37,506 nucleotides of DNA from Candidatus Wolfebacteria bacterium (lineage in GTDB: Bacteria; Patescibacteriota; Minisyncoccia; UBA6257; UBA9933). The DNA is taken from assembly GCA_016214005.1 (NCBI GenBank), contig JACRPK010000022.1:1-37506 (forward strand), given 5' to 3'. The notes under the pieces were generated by a model. The model did no database searches. It worked only from the letters and a program-made list of their open reading frames with translations, and was not told the origin of the DNA. Shown here in pieces: positions 17,446 to 27,038 of the stretch. A program made the position numbers and the translations under genes. How positions within the stretch are numbered: position 1 is the first letter of the stretch; every line of letters starts with the position of its first letter.

Positions 17446-18315
17446 ATGTTTAAAAAATTTATTTTATCAATCATTGATAAGTATTTTCTCAATCTTTCGC
17501 GGAAAAGAGAGATTTTAATTAATCTTTTAATAATTTTTATTTTAACTTGTCCGGTTATTTTTCTTGCGGTTTATAGCGCCATAGCGGATTATAAAGAGCT
17601 CACTGAGGAAGTTTTTTCAAGGCATAAATCAATAGCCAATCTTTCTGCGGCAATTGTCAAAGAAAGGCTTGATCATATGGTTAATATCGGCCAGTCTTTA
17701 GCCTTGAGAAGCTCGGTAATAACTGCTTTAAAAATCGGCGATATGGCAGGACTAGATGAATCTTTTAAAATGGTTATTAAAGATTTTTCTTTTATTGACA
17801 GCATTTTTATAGCTGATATTAACGGCACAATGCTTGAAAGAACTCCTAATTCCCCTGGGAATATCGGTAAAAGTTTTGCTCATCGCGATTGGTATCAGGG
17901 CGCAAGCAAAAATTGGGAAATTTATGTTTCAGAAGTTTATAAAAGAACAGCTCAGCCGCAAATTAACGTGATGGCGATAGCATTTCCGATTAAAAATGAA
18001 AATAATAAGCCGGTCGGAATTTTAGTTTTGCAAATAAATCTTGATATTTTTTTAAGATGGTCAAAAGAAATAGAAGTCGGGCCTTCGGGCTTTGTTTATT
18101 TTGTTGACAGATACGGGCAAATTATTGCGCATCCTAAAATTGACATTCGAGACAACATTGTTAATTTTAATGACTTGCCGGCAATTAAAGAAATTTTAAA
18201 AGGAAATAGCGGAATAAAAATTTTTAATAATCAAAGCAAAGAGAATGCGCTTGTGGCTTATGATAATATTCCCCCTTATGGTTTTGGGGCATTAGTTGAA
18301 CAGCCGGAAAAATAA
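17446..18315 (+). CDS. Sensor histidine kinase, N-terminal Cache/TM part (interrupted by in-frame TAA)
   Basis: TM segment then Cache-like sensor domain (DSIFIADINGTMLERTPNSPGNIGKSFAHRDWYQGA...; GFVYFVDRYGQIIAHP); same reading frame as 18391..19485. Confidence 0.8.
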   Translation: MFKKFILSIIDKYFLNLSRKREILINLLIIFILTCPVIFLAVYSAIADYKELTEEVFSRHKSIANLSAAIVKERLDHMVNIGQSLALRSSVITALKIGDMAGLDESFKMVIKDFSFIDSIFIADINGTMLERTPNSPGNIGKSFAHRDWYQGASKNWEIYVSEVYKRTAQPQINVMAIAFPIKNENNKPVGILVLQINLDIFLRWSKEIEVGPSGFVYFVDRYGQIIAHPKIDIRDNIVNFNDLPAIKEILKGNSGIKIFNNQSKENALVAYDNIPPYGFGALVEQPEK

Positions 18316-18390
18316 GCGTTTTCTGAAAGGACAGATCATATTTTAAGCGATAGCTTTTTCTATCTGTTTATTTTTGTTTTTAATTCATCG

Positions 18391-19485
18391 GTGGCATTTT
18401 TTGTGGTGCAGATTTTAAATAGCTTAAATTATGCTCGAAAAAAAGAAAAGATTTTTTTAAGCAGCATCGGCGATGTCATTGTTGCCATAGACAGATATTG
18501 GAATATTATTTTGTGGAATAAAACAGCCAGTCAAATCACTGGCTGGTCGGAAAAAGAAGCAATAGGTAAGTCATTTCGGGATATTGTTAAATTTATCCGC
18601 GAACGAGACAGAAAAGAAGACGTTGTTTTTATTGAAGAAGCTATGCTTTATGGCCGGCCGTTTCCCATGGCCGAAGGAATGGTTTTGATAACAAAAGACG
18701 GCAGAGAAATTCCGGTCGGCGATTCGGCTTCTCCGATGTTTGATTTAAAAAACAATATTTCCGGCGTTATTATAATTTTTCGCGATTTGACCAACGAAAA
18801 AGAATCTCGGGCTTTGCATTCGGATTTCGCTTACGCTTCTCATCAAATGAGAACCCCGATAAATGTGGCTCTTTGGAACATTGAAAACGCTTTAGAGGAA
18901 AAAAATATTGACGAAATAAAAAACGACCTTAATATCGCTTATCTTTCTCTAAAAAAAGCCCACAAAGCGGCGGTTGAGCTTATCGAAGTTTCCGAAGTTG
19001 ACCAGAAAATGATTATTCCCAAATTTCAAGAAACTAAACTTGCCGAATTGATGGACGAAATTATTAAAAAAACAAAAGGAAGTTCATTGAATAAAGAAAT
19101 TAAAATCGTTGTTTCGCCGATACCGATGGCGGTGAGTATTGAAACCGATTCGGAAATTTTCAAAAAAGCGCTTTTGGAAATTGTTAATAATGCGATTAAT
19201 TTCGGCAAGGGCGCAGAAGTGAGAATTAATGTTATTTTTGAGCATGACGGCATTTTGATTGAAGTCCATGATTTTGGCGTCGGCATTCCGGAGAATCAGC
19301 AAACTTTGGTATTTACCAAGTTTTTTAGGGCCTATAATGTGCCTTCGGATATTGTCGGAGCCGGTTTGGGGCTTTACTTAAGCCGTGAATATATTAGATT
19401 ATTAAAAGGCAGGATTTGGTTTAAATCAGAAGAAAACAAAGGAACAATTTTTTATATCTTTCTGCCGATTAATCCGAAAAAATAA
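18391..19485 (+). CDS. Sensor histidine kinase, PAS-HisKA-HATPase part
   Basis: PAS (IGDVIVAIDRYWNIILWNKTASQITGWSEKEAIGKSF), H box SHQMRTPI, N box EIVNNAINFG, G boxes HDFGVGIP and GAGLGLYLSREYI. Confidence 0.9.
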   Translation: MAFFVVQILNSLNYARKKEKIFLSSIGDVIVAIDRYWNIILWNKTASQITGWSEKEAIGKSFRDIVKFIRERDRKEDVVFIEEAMLYGRPFPMAEGMVLITKDGREIPVGDSASPMFDLKNNISGVIIIFRDLTNEKESRALHSDFAYASHQMRTPINVALWNIENALEEKNIDEIKNDLNIAYLSLKKAHKAAVELIEVSEVDQKMIIPKFQETKLAELMDEIIKKTKGSSLNKEIKIVVSPIPMAVSIETDSEIFKKALLEIVNNAINFGKGAEVRINVIFEHDGILIEVHDFGVGIPENQQTLVFTKFFRAYNVPSDIVGAGLGLYLSREYIRLLKGRIWFKSEENKGTIFYIFLPINPKK

Positions 19486-19492
19486 TTTAAAT

Positions 19493-19897
19493 ATGAAATT
19501 TAAAATTCGCCGAATCTTATTGGTTATTTTAGGAATTTTTGCCGGTTTAGTTTTTTTGTTTATCGGCAAGACTCAATTTACTGATAATTCCGAAAAAATT
19601 GTTTTAAATATTGACGGTCGGGATTATACATTATTTACCGCTCGCACGACTATGGAAAGAACGCGCGGGCTTTCTGGAATTAAAGAGTTAAAAGGATCAG
19701 ATGGAATGATTTTTTATTTTGATTGGCCGCAGAAAATTTCTTTTTGGAATAAAAACACGTATTTAGATTTAGATTTAGTTTGGATGAAAGACGGAAAAGT
19801 TGTTGGCCGCGATTTTTTGCCTTCGGAAGACAAGACAGGATTGGTTGTTAAAGATTCTCCGCAAGAAATTGATTGGGTGGTGGAGTTGGTAAAATAA
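19493..19897 (+). CDS. DUF192 family protein
   Basis: TARTTMERTRGLSGIKEL...DGMIFYFDWPQKISFWNKNTYLDLDLVWMKDGKVV. Confidence 0.88.
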   Translation: MKFKIRRILLVILGIFAGLVFLFIGKTQFTDNSEKIVLNIDGRDYTLFTARTTMERTRGLSGIKELKGSDGMIFYFDWPQKISFWNKNTYLDLDLVWMKDGKVVGRDFLPSEDKTGLVVKDSPQEIDWVVELVK

Positions 19898-19917
19898 TTG
19901 GCAGCGCATTTATACTT

Positions 19918-19949
19918 ATAGGGATTCGATAATATCGGATCCTTATTTT
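19918..19949 (+). terminator. Hairpin followed by T-run between DUF192 gene and ileS
   Basis: ATAGGGATTCGAT-AAT-ATCGGATCCTTAT-TTT: 13-bp stem with two G-U wobbles. Confidence 0.6.
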
Positions 19950-19962
19950 CATATTGTTTTAT

Positions 19963-19991
19963 TTGAACTCAATAAGCTATCTTGCTAATAT
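19963..19991 (+). promoter_or_regulatory. Promoter of ileS, predicted leaderless
   Basis: TTGAAC (19963-19968), 17-nt spacer, extended -10 TGC-TAATAT (19986-19991); ATG at 19998. Confidence 0.6.
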
Positions 19992-19997
19992 AATAAA

Positions 19998-22900
19998 ATG
20001 GCAGAAAATAAAAAATTTAGCATTAATGAATTAGAAAAAGAGGTTTCGGAATTTTGGAAGAAAAACAGAATTTTTGAGAAATCTGTTGAAAAGCCGGCTG
20101 GTAAAAAACCAAAAGACGATTATGTTTTTTTTGACGGTCCGCCATTTGCCACCGGAACGCCTCATTACGGCCATATTGTTGCCAGTGTTATGAAAGACGC
20201 GGTGCCCAGATATTGGACAATGAAAGGTTATCGCGTAAAACGCCGCTGGGGCTGGGATTGTCACGGATTGCCGATTGAAAATATTGCCGAAAAAGAACTT
20301 AATATAAAACGTAAAAAAGAAATTGAAGAAATGGGGATCGGGAAATTTAATGAATTTTGCCGTTCAAAAATTTTCGGTTATGTTGATGAATGGAAAAAAG
20401 TTATTGACCGCCTGGGCAGATGGGTTGATATGGAAAACAGCTATAAAACAATGGATGCGTCTTTTATGGAGTCTGTTTGGTGGGTTTTTAAAGAACTTTG
20501 GGACAAAAATTTGATTTATGAAAATTATCGTTCAATGCATGTTTGCCCGCGATGTGAAACAACGCTTTCTCAGCAAGAAGTGAGCGAAGGGTATAAAAAT
20601 ATTAAAGATTTGTCTGCAATAGTTAAATTTAAATTAAAGCCAAATCAAGCAATTGGCAATTGGATGTCTGGTAATAGAACATATTTATTAGCATGGACAA
20701 CAACGCCGTGGACTTTGCCGGGCAATGTGGCCTTAGCTGTTGGAAAAAATATTCAATATTCATTTTCAGAAAAAGATGGAGATGAAATAATTTTTGCCAA
20801 GGATTCGCCAGTGGCTAAAATATTAGGAACTATTTCTAAAGGACCGGTTTATGGAGTAGAACTTATTGGGAAATTTTATGAACCGCTTTTTGATTATTAT
20901 TCAAAAGATAATTCGTTAGCTGGCGAATTAAAAAATCGTGAGCAGGGATGGCAAATTTACGCCGGAGATTTTGTTACAATAGAAGACGGCACAGGGATTG
21001 TTCATATCGCGCCGGCGTTTGGCGAAGATGATTTTAAATTGATGGAGAAATATAATTTGCCGTTTATTCAGCATGTTGGCATGGACGGAATTATCAAGCC
21101 GGAAGTGAAAGATTTTAGCGGTGTTGATCTTAAACCGAGGGCTAAAAATAAGCCCGAAGAAATAAGAGAAACAGATTTGCAAATAGTAAAATTTTTAGAA
21201 GATCAAGGAAAGATTTTTGATTCAAAAAAATACGAACATAGCTATCCGCATTGTTGGCGTTGCGACACGCCGCTTATTAATTACGCCACTTCTTCGTGGT
21301 TTGTGAATATTTTGAAAACCAAAGATAAGGCTATTAAATTGGCAAAAGGCATAAATTGGTCGCCTGAGCATATTAAAGAAGGCAGATTCGGCAAATGGCT
21401 GGAAGGAGCGCGGGATTGGTCAATTTCCAGACAAAGATATTGGGCATCGGCAATGCCGATTTGGAAATGCGCAAATTGCAAGGCGATAAAAGTTATCGGT
21501 TCTGTTGATGACATTAAAAAAAGCGTTAAAAAATCCGGCAATAAGTATTTTATAATGCGCCACGGCGAGGCCGAGCAGAATGTTAAAGATATTATTAATT
21601 CAAATATAGAAAATAATCATTTTCATTTGACTCAGAAGGGGAAAAAACAGGTTTTGGTTGCGGCTCAAAAATTAAAAAAAGGATTAAAAAAAGAAAACAT
21701 TGATTTAATTTTCGCTTCTGATTTTTTGCGGATAAAAGAAACAGCGGAAATAATCACTGAAAATATCGGCTTTGCTAAATCAAAGATTATTTTTGACAAG
21801 CGTTTGAGAGAAGTGAACACGGGAATATTTAATAATAAAAAATCGCAGGATTATCATGATTATTTTTCTTCGCTTGAAGAAAAATTTTATAAAATTCCGC
21901 CGGAGGGCGAAAATTTAACAGAACTTAAAAATAGAATCACGGAATTTTTATATGAAATTGAAGGCAAATATTCCGATAAAAATATTTTAATACTCAGCCA
22001 TGAATATCCGATTTGGTGTTTATTCGCCGGAGCTAAGGGATTTAATTTAAAAGAAGCAACGGGGATGAAAGAAGGACACAATGATTTTATAAAAACCGGA
22101 GAAATTTTAAATCTTAATTTTGCGCCGTTGCCGCATAATAATAATTATGAGCTTGATTTACATCGTCCCTATATTGATGAAATTAAATTTGACTGCGAGT
22201 GCGGAGGAAAAATGAAGCGGATTTCAGATGTTTTAGATACATGGTTTGATTCCGGTTCAATGCCTTACGCTCAGGCGCATTATCCTTTTGAAAATAAAAA
22301 AGAATTTGAAAAAAATTTTCCGGCTGAATTTATTGCCGAAGGATTAGATCAGACGCGGGCGTGGTTTTATTATTTGCATTGCATTGCTGCGGCCATAAAA
22401 AATTCGCGGGCTTTTAGCAATGCGATTGTTAATGGCATTGTTTTGGCCGAAGACGGAAAAAAAATGTCAAAGAAATTGAAAAATTATCCCGATCCGATAC
22501 ATATTATTGATAAATATGGCGCTGACGCTTTGCGGCTTTATATTCTGTCATCTCCGGTGGTGGCTGCGGAAAATCTTAATTTTTCAGAGGCCGGAGTTGA
22601 TGAAATTTATAAAAAAGTCATTATGAGGCTTTGGAATTCATATCAATTTTATGAAATGTATGGCGAAAAGATTAAAATTTCAAAATTTAAGATCAAAAAT
22701 TCAAAAAATATTTTAGATAAGTGGATTTTGGCGCGACTTAATCAATTAATTGCTGAAATTTCAAAGTCAATGGATGAATATAAACTTGATAGGGCAGCGC
22801 GGCCAATCGGCGATTTTGTTGAAGATTTATCAACTTGGTATATCCGCAGATCGCGGGAAAGATTTAAAACCGAAGGAAATGATAAAAAAGTTGCCATTGA

Positions 22901-23534
22901 AACGACGAAATTTGTCTTGGAGGAATTTTCAAAAGTCATCGCGCCCTTTGCGCCGTTTATGGCGGAAAAAATTTATCAAAATTTAGGCAATAAAAATTCC
23001 GTTCATTTGGAAAATTTCCCCAAAATTGATAAAAAAGCAATTGATAAAAAATTGATTGAAGCTATGGTGGAAATCAGAAAAATTTGCTCGCTTGGGCTTG
23101 AGGCGCGGCAGAAAGCGGGGATAAAAGTCAGGCAGCCTTTGTCAGAATTAATAATTAAAAATTTTGAATTAAGAAATAATAAAGAATTATTGGAATTAAT
23201 AAAAGATGAAATTAATGTAAAAGAAATTATTTTTGATAAAAATATTGCCGATGAAGTTGAATTAGATATTAAAATCACGCCGGAATTAAAAGAAGAGGGC
23301 CAATTGCGCGAATTAACTCGCGCTATTCAAGATTTACGCAAAAAATCCGGGTTTTTGCCGGAGCAAAAAATTATTTTAGAAATTCAAACAAATGCGGCTG
23401 GCGAAAAATTGATAAATAAATTTGAACCCGAACTTAAAAAAAATGTTGGCGTGAAAGAAATAAAAATAAAATCTGTTAATGGGGAATTTCTAAAAATAGA
23501 TGAATTTGAATTTAGAATAGAAATAAAAAAATAA
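19998..23534 (+). CDS. ileS: Isoleucyl-tRNA synthetase with internal histidine-phosphatase domain
   Basis: GTPHYGHI (HIGH), WDCHGLPIE, LAWTTTPWTLPGN (editing domain), DVLDTWFDSGSMPYAQAHYPFE, DGKKMSKKLKNYPDP (KMSKS). Internal insertion MRHGEAEQN...SDFLRIKETAEII...LREVNTG...LSHEYP. Confidence 0.95.
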   Translation: MAENKKFSINELEKEVSEFWKKNRIFEKSVEKPAGKKPKDDYVFFDGPPFATGTPHYGHIVASVMKDAVPRYWTMKGYRVKRRWGWDCHGLPIENIAEKELNIKRKKEIEEMGIGKFNEFCRSKIFGYVDEWKKVIDRLGRWVDMENSYKTMDASFMESVWWVFKELWDKNLIYENYRSMHVCPRCETTLSQQEVSEGYKNIKDLSAIVKFKLKPNQAIGNWMSGNRTYLLAWTTTPWTLPGNVALAVGKNIQYSFSEKDGDEIIFAKDSPVAKILGTISKGPVYGVELIGKFYEPLFDYYSKDNSLAGELKNREQGWQIYAGDFVTIEDGTGIVHIAPAFGEDDFKLMEKYNLPFIQHVGMDGIIKPEVKDFSGVDLKPRAKNKPEEIRETDLQIVKFLEDQGKIFDSKKYEHSYPHCWRCDTPLINYATSSWFVNILKTKDKAIKLAKGINWSPEHIKEGRFGKWLEGARDWSISRQRYWASAMPIWKCANCKAIKVIGSVDDIKKSVKKSGNKYFIMRHGEAEQNVKDIINSNIENNHFHLTQKGKKQVLVAAQKLKKGLKKENIDLIFASDFLRIKETAEIITENIGFAKSKIIFDKRLREVNTGIFNNKKSQDYHDYFSSLEEKFYKIPPEGENLTELKNRITEFLYEIEGKYSDKNILILSHEYPIWCLFAGAKGFNLKEATGMKEGHNDFIKTGEILNLNFAPLPHNNNYELDLHRPYIDEIKFDCECGGKMKRISDVLDTWFDSGSMPYAQAHYPFENKKEFEKNFPAEFIAEGLDQTRAWFYYLHCIAAAIKNSRAFSNAIVNGIVLAEDGKKMSKKLKNYPDPIHIIDKYGADALRLYILSSPVVAAENLNFSEAGVDEIYKKVIMRLWNSYQFYEMYGEKIKISKFKIKNSKNILDKWILARLNQLIAEISKSMDEYKLDRAARPIGDFVEDLSTWYIRRSRERFKTEGNDKKVAIETTKFVLEEFSKVIAPFAPFMAEKIYQNLGNKNSVHLENFPKIDKKAIDKKLIEAMVEIRKICSLGLEARQKAGIKVRQPLSELIIKNFELRNNKELLELIKDEINVKEIIFDKNIADEVELDIKITPELKEEGQLRELTRAIQDLRKKSGFLPEQKIILEIQTNAAGEKLINKFEPELKKNVGVKEIKIKSVNGEFLKIDEFEFRIEIKK
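21543..22120 (+). other. Histidine phosphatase (phosphoglycerate-mutase-like) domain embedded in IleRS
   Basis: In-frame KYFIMRHGEAEQN (RHG at 21558-21566), FASDFLRIKETAEI, LREVNTGIF, ILSHEYPIW (His codon at 21999-22001). Confidence 0.85.
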
Positions 23535-23540
23535 AATTTT

Positions 23541-25373
23541 ATGTGTGGAATAATTGGATATATTGGCAAAAATAACGCGGCGCCTATTTTGATTGAGGGA
23601 TTAAAGAGATTGGAATATCGCGGTTATGACAGCGCCGGCATAAGTGTTATTGATAAAAATGGCAATGTAAAAACTATTAAAAAAATCGGGAAAATTGAAA
23701 ATCTTGAAAAATCAATTAATGGGCAAATGGTTATTGGCGGACTGTGCGGCATTGCTCATACGCGCTGGGCAACCCATGGAATCGTCAATGAATTAAACGC
23801 TCATCCTCATTTTGATTGCCAAAAAAATATTTTTTTGGTTCATAACGGGATTATTGAAAATTATTCTGATCTTAAAGAAAAGTTGATTAAAGAAGGTCAT
23901 AAATTTATTTCTCAAACAGACACGGAGGTTGTCGCGCATTTGATTGAAAAATTTTTTGAAGGGAATTTGGAGAATGCAGTGGCGAAAGCTTTAAAAAATA
24001 TTAAAGGCGCTTATGGTTTGGCGGTAATTTCAAAAAAAGATCCGAATAAAATTGTTATTGCCAAAAAATCTTCTCCGCTTTTGGTCGGTTTGGGAGAAAA
24101 TGAATTTATCATTGCCTCCGATGCTTCGGCGATTTTAGCTTATACCAAGCAAATAATTCATTTAAACGATGGAGAAATTGCGGTTATTGGCAATGATAAA
24201 ATAAATTTTACCAATCTGGACCAAGAAATAATATCAAAAAAATCGGAAATTTTTAATGAAGATTTTAATAATGCGGACAAAGGTAAATATCAACACTTTA
24301 TGCTTAAAGAAATTTTTGAACAGCCAAAAACTTTAAGAAATTCAGTAATTGGCCGGTTAATTAAAAAAGAAGGATGGGCAAAATTGGGCGGTTTGGAAAT
24401 TATTGAAAATAAATTAAGGGAAATAGACAGATTGATTATCGTTGGCTGCGGCAGCGCTTATTTGGCTGGATTGGTCGGTGAATATATGCTTGAAGAATAT
24501 GTTGGATTGCCGACGGAAGTTGAGTTCGCTTCGGAATTTCGTTATCGTAAGCCGATTTTCGGGGAAAACACCGCCTTGCTTTGCATTTCCCAGTCAGGTG
24601 AAACCGCTGATACTTTGGCGGCTGTTGAAGAGGCCAAAAGAAAAGGAATTTTAACTCTGGGAATTGTTAATTCGGTTGGTTCGTCAATTGCCAGAAAAAC
24701 CGATGCCGGAGTGTATAATCATGTTGGACCTGAAATAGGCGTAGCTTCAACTAAGGCATTTACATCTCAATTAGAAATTTTAGTTTTACTTACTTTGTTT
24801 TTGGGAAGACAGAGACAGATGTCTTTGGTAATGGGTCAAAGAATTATCAAGGAATTGGAAAGATTGCCTATTTGGGTTGAAAAAATTTTACGTCAAGCGC
24901 CGAAAATTAAAAAATTAGCTAAAAAATATTATAAATCAAAAGATTTTTTCTTTTTGGGAAGGAAATATAATTATCCAATTGCCATGGAAGGAGCTTTGAA
25001 ACTTAAAGAAATTTCTTATATTCATGCCGAAGGTTATGGCGCAGGAGAGATGAAGCATGGGCCGATAGCAATGATTGATAAAAATTTCATAACTTTTGGC
25101 ATTGCGCCGATAGATAGCGTTTATGAAAAAATGCTTTCTAATCTGGAAGAAATTAAAGCGCGAAATGGAAAAATTTTGGTGATTGCGACCGAAGGTGATA
25201 AAAAAATTCAAAAAATAACCAAAGACGTTATTTCTATTCCAAAAACGCTGGAAATGCTCACGCCTATTTTATCAGTTGTTCCGCTCCAGCTTTTCGCTTA
25301 TTATTGCGCTGTTTTTAATAAGCATGATGTTGATAAGCCTCGCAATTTGGCAAAAAGCGTTACGGTGGAATAA
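23541..25373 (+). CDS. glmS: Glutamine-fructose-6-phosphate aminotransferase
   Basis: MCGIIGYIG, LKRLEYRGYDSAGI, HTRWATHG, CISQSGETADTLAA, LAKSVTVE C-terminus. Confidence 0.96.
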   Translation: MCGIIGYIGKNNAAPILIEGLKRLEYRGYDSAGISVIDKNGNVKTIKKIGKIENLEKSINGQMVIGGLCGIAHTRWATHGIVNELNAHPHFDCQKNIFLVHNGIIENYSDLKEKLIKEGHKFISQTDTEVVAHLIEKFFEGNLENAVAKALKNIKGAYGLAVISKKDPNKIVIAKKSSPLLVGLGENEFIIASDASAILAYTKQIIHLNDGEIAVIGNDKINFTNLDQEIISKKSEIFNEDFNNADKGKYQHFMLKEIFEQPKTLRNSVIGRLIKKEGWAKLGGLEIIENKLREIDRLIIVGCGSAYLAGLVGEYMLEEYVGLPTEVEFASEFRYRKPIFGENTALLCISQSGETADTLAAVEEAKRKGILTLGIVNSVGSSIARKTDAGVYNHVGPEIGVASTKAFTSQLEILVLLTLFLGRQRQMSLVMGQRIIKELERLPIWVEKILRQAPKIKKLAKKYYKSKDFFFLGRKYNYPIAMEGALKLKEISYIHAEGYGAGEMKHGPIAMIDKNFITFGIAPIDSVYEKMLSNLEEIKARNGKILVIATEGDKKIQKITKDVISIPKTLEMLTPILSVVPLQLFAYYCAVFNKHDVDKPRNLAKSVTVE

Positions 25374-25378
25374 TTCCC

Positions 25379-25407
25379 TTGTTTTTTAAATTATTTTTTG
25401 TTATCTT
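25379..25407 (+). promoter_or_regulatory. Promoter of rpmH, predicted leaderless
   Basis: TTGTTT (25379-25384), 17-nt spacer, TATCTT (25402-25407); ATG at 25414. Confidence 0.45.
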
Positions 25408-25413
25408 TTAAAA

Positions 25414-25548
25414 ATGTCGTTAACTTATAATCCTAAAAAAAGAAAAAGGCGAAGGACGCACGGATTTTTGAAAAGGATGCGCAAGCCGGGCGGCAGAAAT
25501 GTTGTGCGCAGAAGAAGAGCGAAGGGAAGGAAAAAACTTACCGCTTAA
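25414..25548 (+). CDS. rpmH: Ribosomal protein bL34 (absent from the supplied ORF track, below length cut-off)
   Basis: [44 protein letters not shown], immediately upstream of rnpA. Confidence 0.95.
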   Translation: MSLTYNPKKRKRRRTHGFLKRMRKPGGRNVVRRRRAKGRKKLTA

Positions 25549-25565
25549 TAATTTATTAAGGTCTT

Positions 25566-25889
25566 ATGTTGGCTAAAAAATTTCGGCTTCAAATCCAGAA
25601 TTGGCTTAATGACAGAAATAAAAAAATTTTTAGCCGAAAAAGCGAATTTTTTATTATTAAATCTTCTTCCAATAATCTTGGTTTTAGCCGGTTTGGCGTG
25701 ATTATCAGCAAAAAAGTTTCTAAATCAGCTGTTCGGCGGAATAAAATTAAGAGAATTATTTTTAATTTTATCCGGTTGAATAAATTGCATGAAATCGGAG
25801 GAAAAGATGCGGCGATAACGGTTTTGCCGGCTGCCGGACAATTGGAAAAAACAGAACTTGAAACTAATTTGAAACGATTATTAATATGA
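25566..25889 (+). CDS. rnpA: Ribonuclease P protein component
   Basis: SRFGVIISKKVSKSAVRRNKIKRIIFNFIR RNase P protein signature; between rpmH and yidC. Confidence 0.9.
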   Translation: MLAKKFRLQIQNWLNDRNKKIFSRKSEFFIIKSSSNNLGFSRFGVIISKKVSKSAVRRNKIKRIIFNFIRLNKLHEIGGKDAAITVLPAAGQLEKTELETNLKRLLI

Positions 25890-26608
25890 TTAAAGAAATT
25901 TTCAACGATTTTTTTTATCAACCGCTATTTAGCGCTTTGATTTTTTTGCGCGATAATATTCCCGGTCATGATTTGGGGATAGCCATTATTACTTTAACGA
26001 TTTTAATTAGGATTATTTTGTTGCCTTTATTTTATAAAGGCGCTAAAGACGCGGCGATAATGCAACGTTTGGCGCCGAAAATCAAAGAAATTCAAAAAAC
26101 CCACAAAGATGACAGAGAAAAACAAGCCAAAGCGATGATGGATTTATATCGAGAGCACAGAGTAAACCCGCTTTCTCAATTTTTGATTATCTTGATACAA
26201 CTTCCGGTTTTGATCGCTCTTTATTGGGTTTTTTTGAATGGTATCAAAGAAATTCCGGATATTAATTATTTTTTTCTTGGATCAATTGATCTGGGAAAAA
26301 GTAATTTAGCGATTGTGATTTTGGCGGCCTTAGCGCAATATTTTCAAGGAAAATTGGCTTTGCCAAAAACTCAAAGCGCTAAAAAGGGAGAAGAACTTTC
26401 GACAGCTGAAATAATGGGCAAGCAAATGGTTTTTATCGGCCCGATTTTGACAATCGCGTTTTTGGGATATTTACCTTCGGCGGTTGGACTTTATTGGTTG
26501 ACAACGTCTTTTTTTTCAGTTATTCAACAAATATGGATTAATAAGCAATTAAGAAATGCCGATGAAAAAAAGTTGATTGAAATGGACAAAAAGTTGCATA
26601 ATAAATGA
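25886..26608 (+). CDS. yidC: Membrane protein insertase YidC/Oxa1
   Basis: GIAIITLTILIRIILLPLFYKGAKDAAIMQRLAPKIKEIQ, VNPLSQFLIILIQLPVLIALYWVF. Confidence 0.92.
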   Translation: MIKEIFNDFFYQPLFSALIFLRDNIPGHDLGIAIITLTILIRIILLPLFYKGAKDAAIMQRLAPKIKEIQKTHKDDREKQAKAMMDLYREHRVNPLSQFLIILIQLPVLIALYWVFLNGIKEIPDINYFFLGSIDLGKSNLAIVILAALAQYFQGKLALPKTQSAKKGEELSTAEIMGKQMVFIGPILTIAFLGYLPSAVGLYWLTTSFFSVIQQIWINKQLRNADEKKLIEMDKKLHNK

Positions 26609-26609
26609 T

Positions 26610-27038
26610 ATGGAAAATTTTGAACAAAAAATTAAACAATTAATTGAGATGATGGGTTTTGGAGATTTTTCCGTGAATCAATCCGCTGAAAATGGCAGGT
26701 TTTCTATTTTTATAAACGATGATTTAATATCTGAAAAAAATTTGCCCAATATGGTAAATAATTTTGAGTGCGTTTTGAAATTAATGGCTCAAAAAAATGG
26801 GATTGAATCTATTTTTATAGATGTTAATAATTATCGCAAAAAACGCGAAGGCTTGATTTTAGATTTGGCGCGCGCCACAGCCAGAAGAGCGGTTGTTGAG
26901 AAAAAAGAAATGCCGCTTCCGGCAATGAACGCCTATGAAAGGCGATTAGTCCACACTGAACTTTCAAAGCATCCAGATATTAAAACCGACAGCGTCGGAG
27001 AGGGAAAGGAAAGATATATTGTAATAAAGCCGATTTAA
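26610..27038 (+). CDS. jag: Jag/KhpB-like R3H-domain RNA-binding protein
   Basis: R3H region LPAMNAYERRLVHTELSKHPDIKTDSVGEGKERYIVIKP; ATG at 26610; follows yidC. Confidence 0.85.
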   Translation: MENFEQKIKQLIEMMGFGDFSVNQSAENGRFSIFINDDLISEKNLPNMVNNFECVLKLMAQKNGIESIFIDVNNYRKKREGLILDLARATARRAVVEKKEMPLPAMNAYERRLVHTELSKHPDIKTDSVGEGKERYIVIKPI

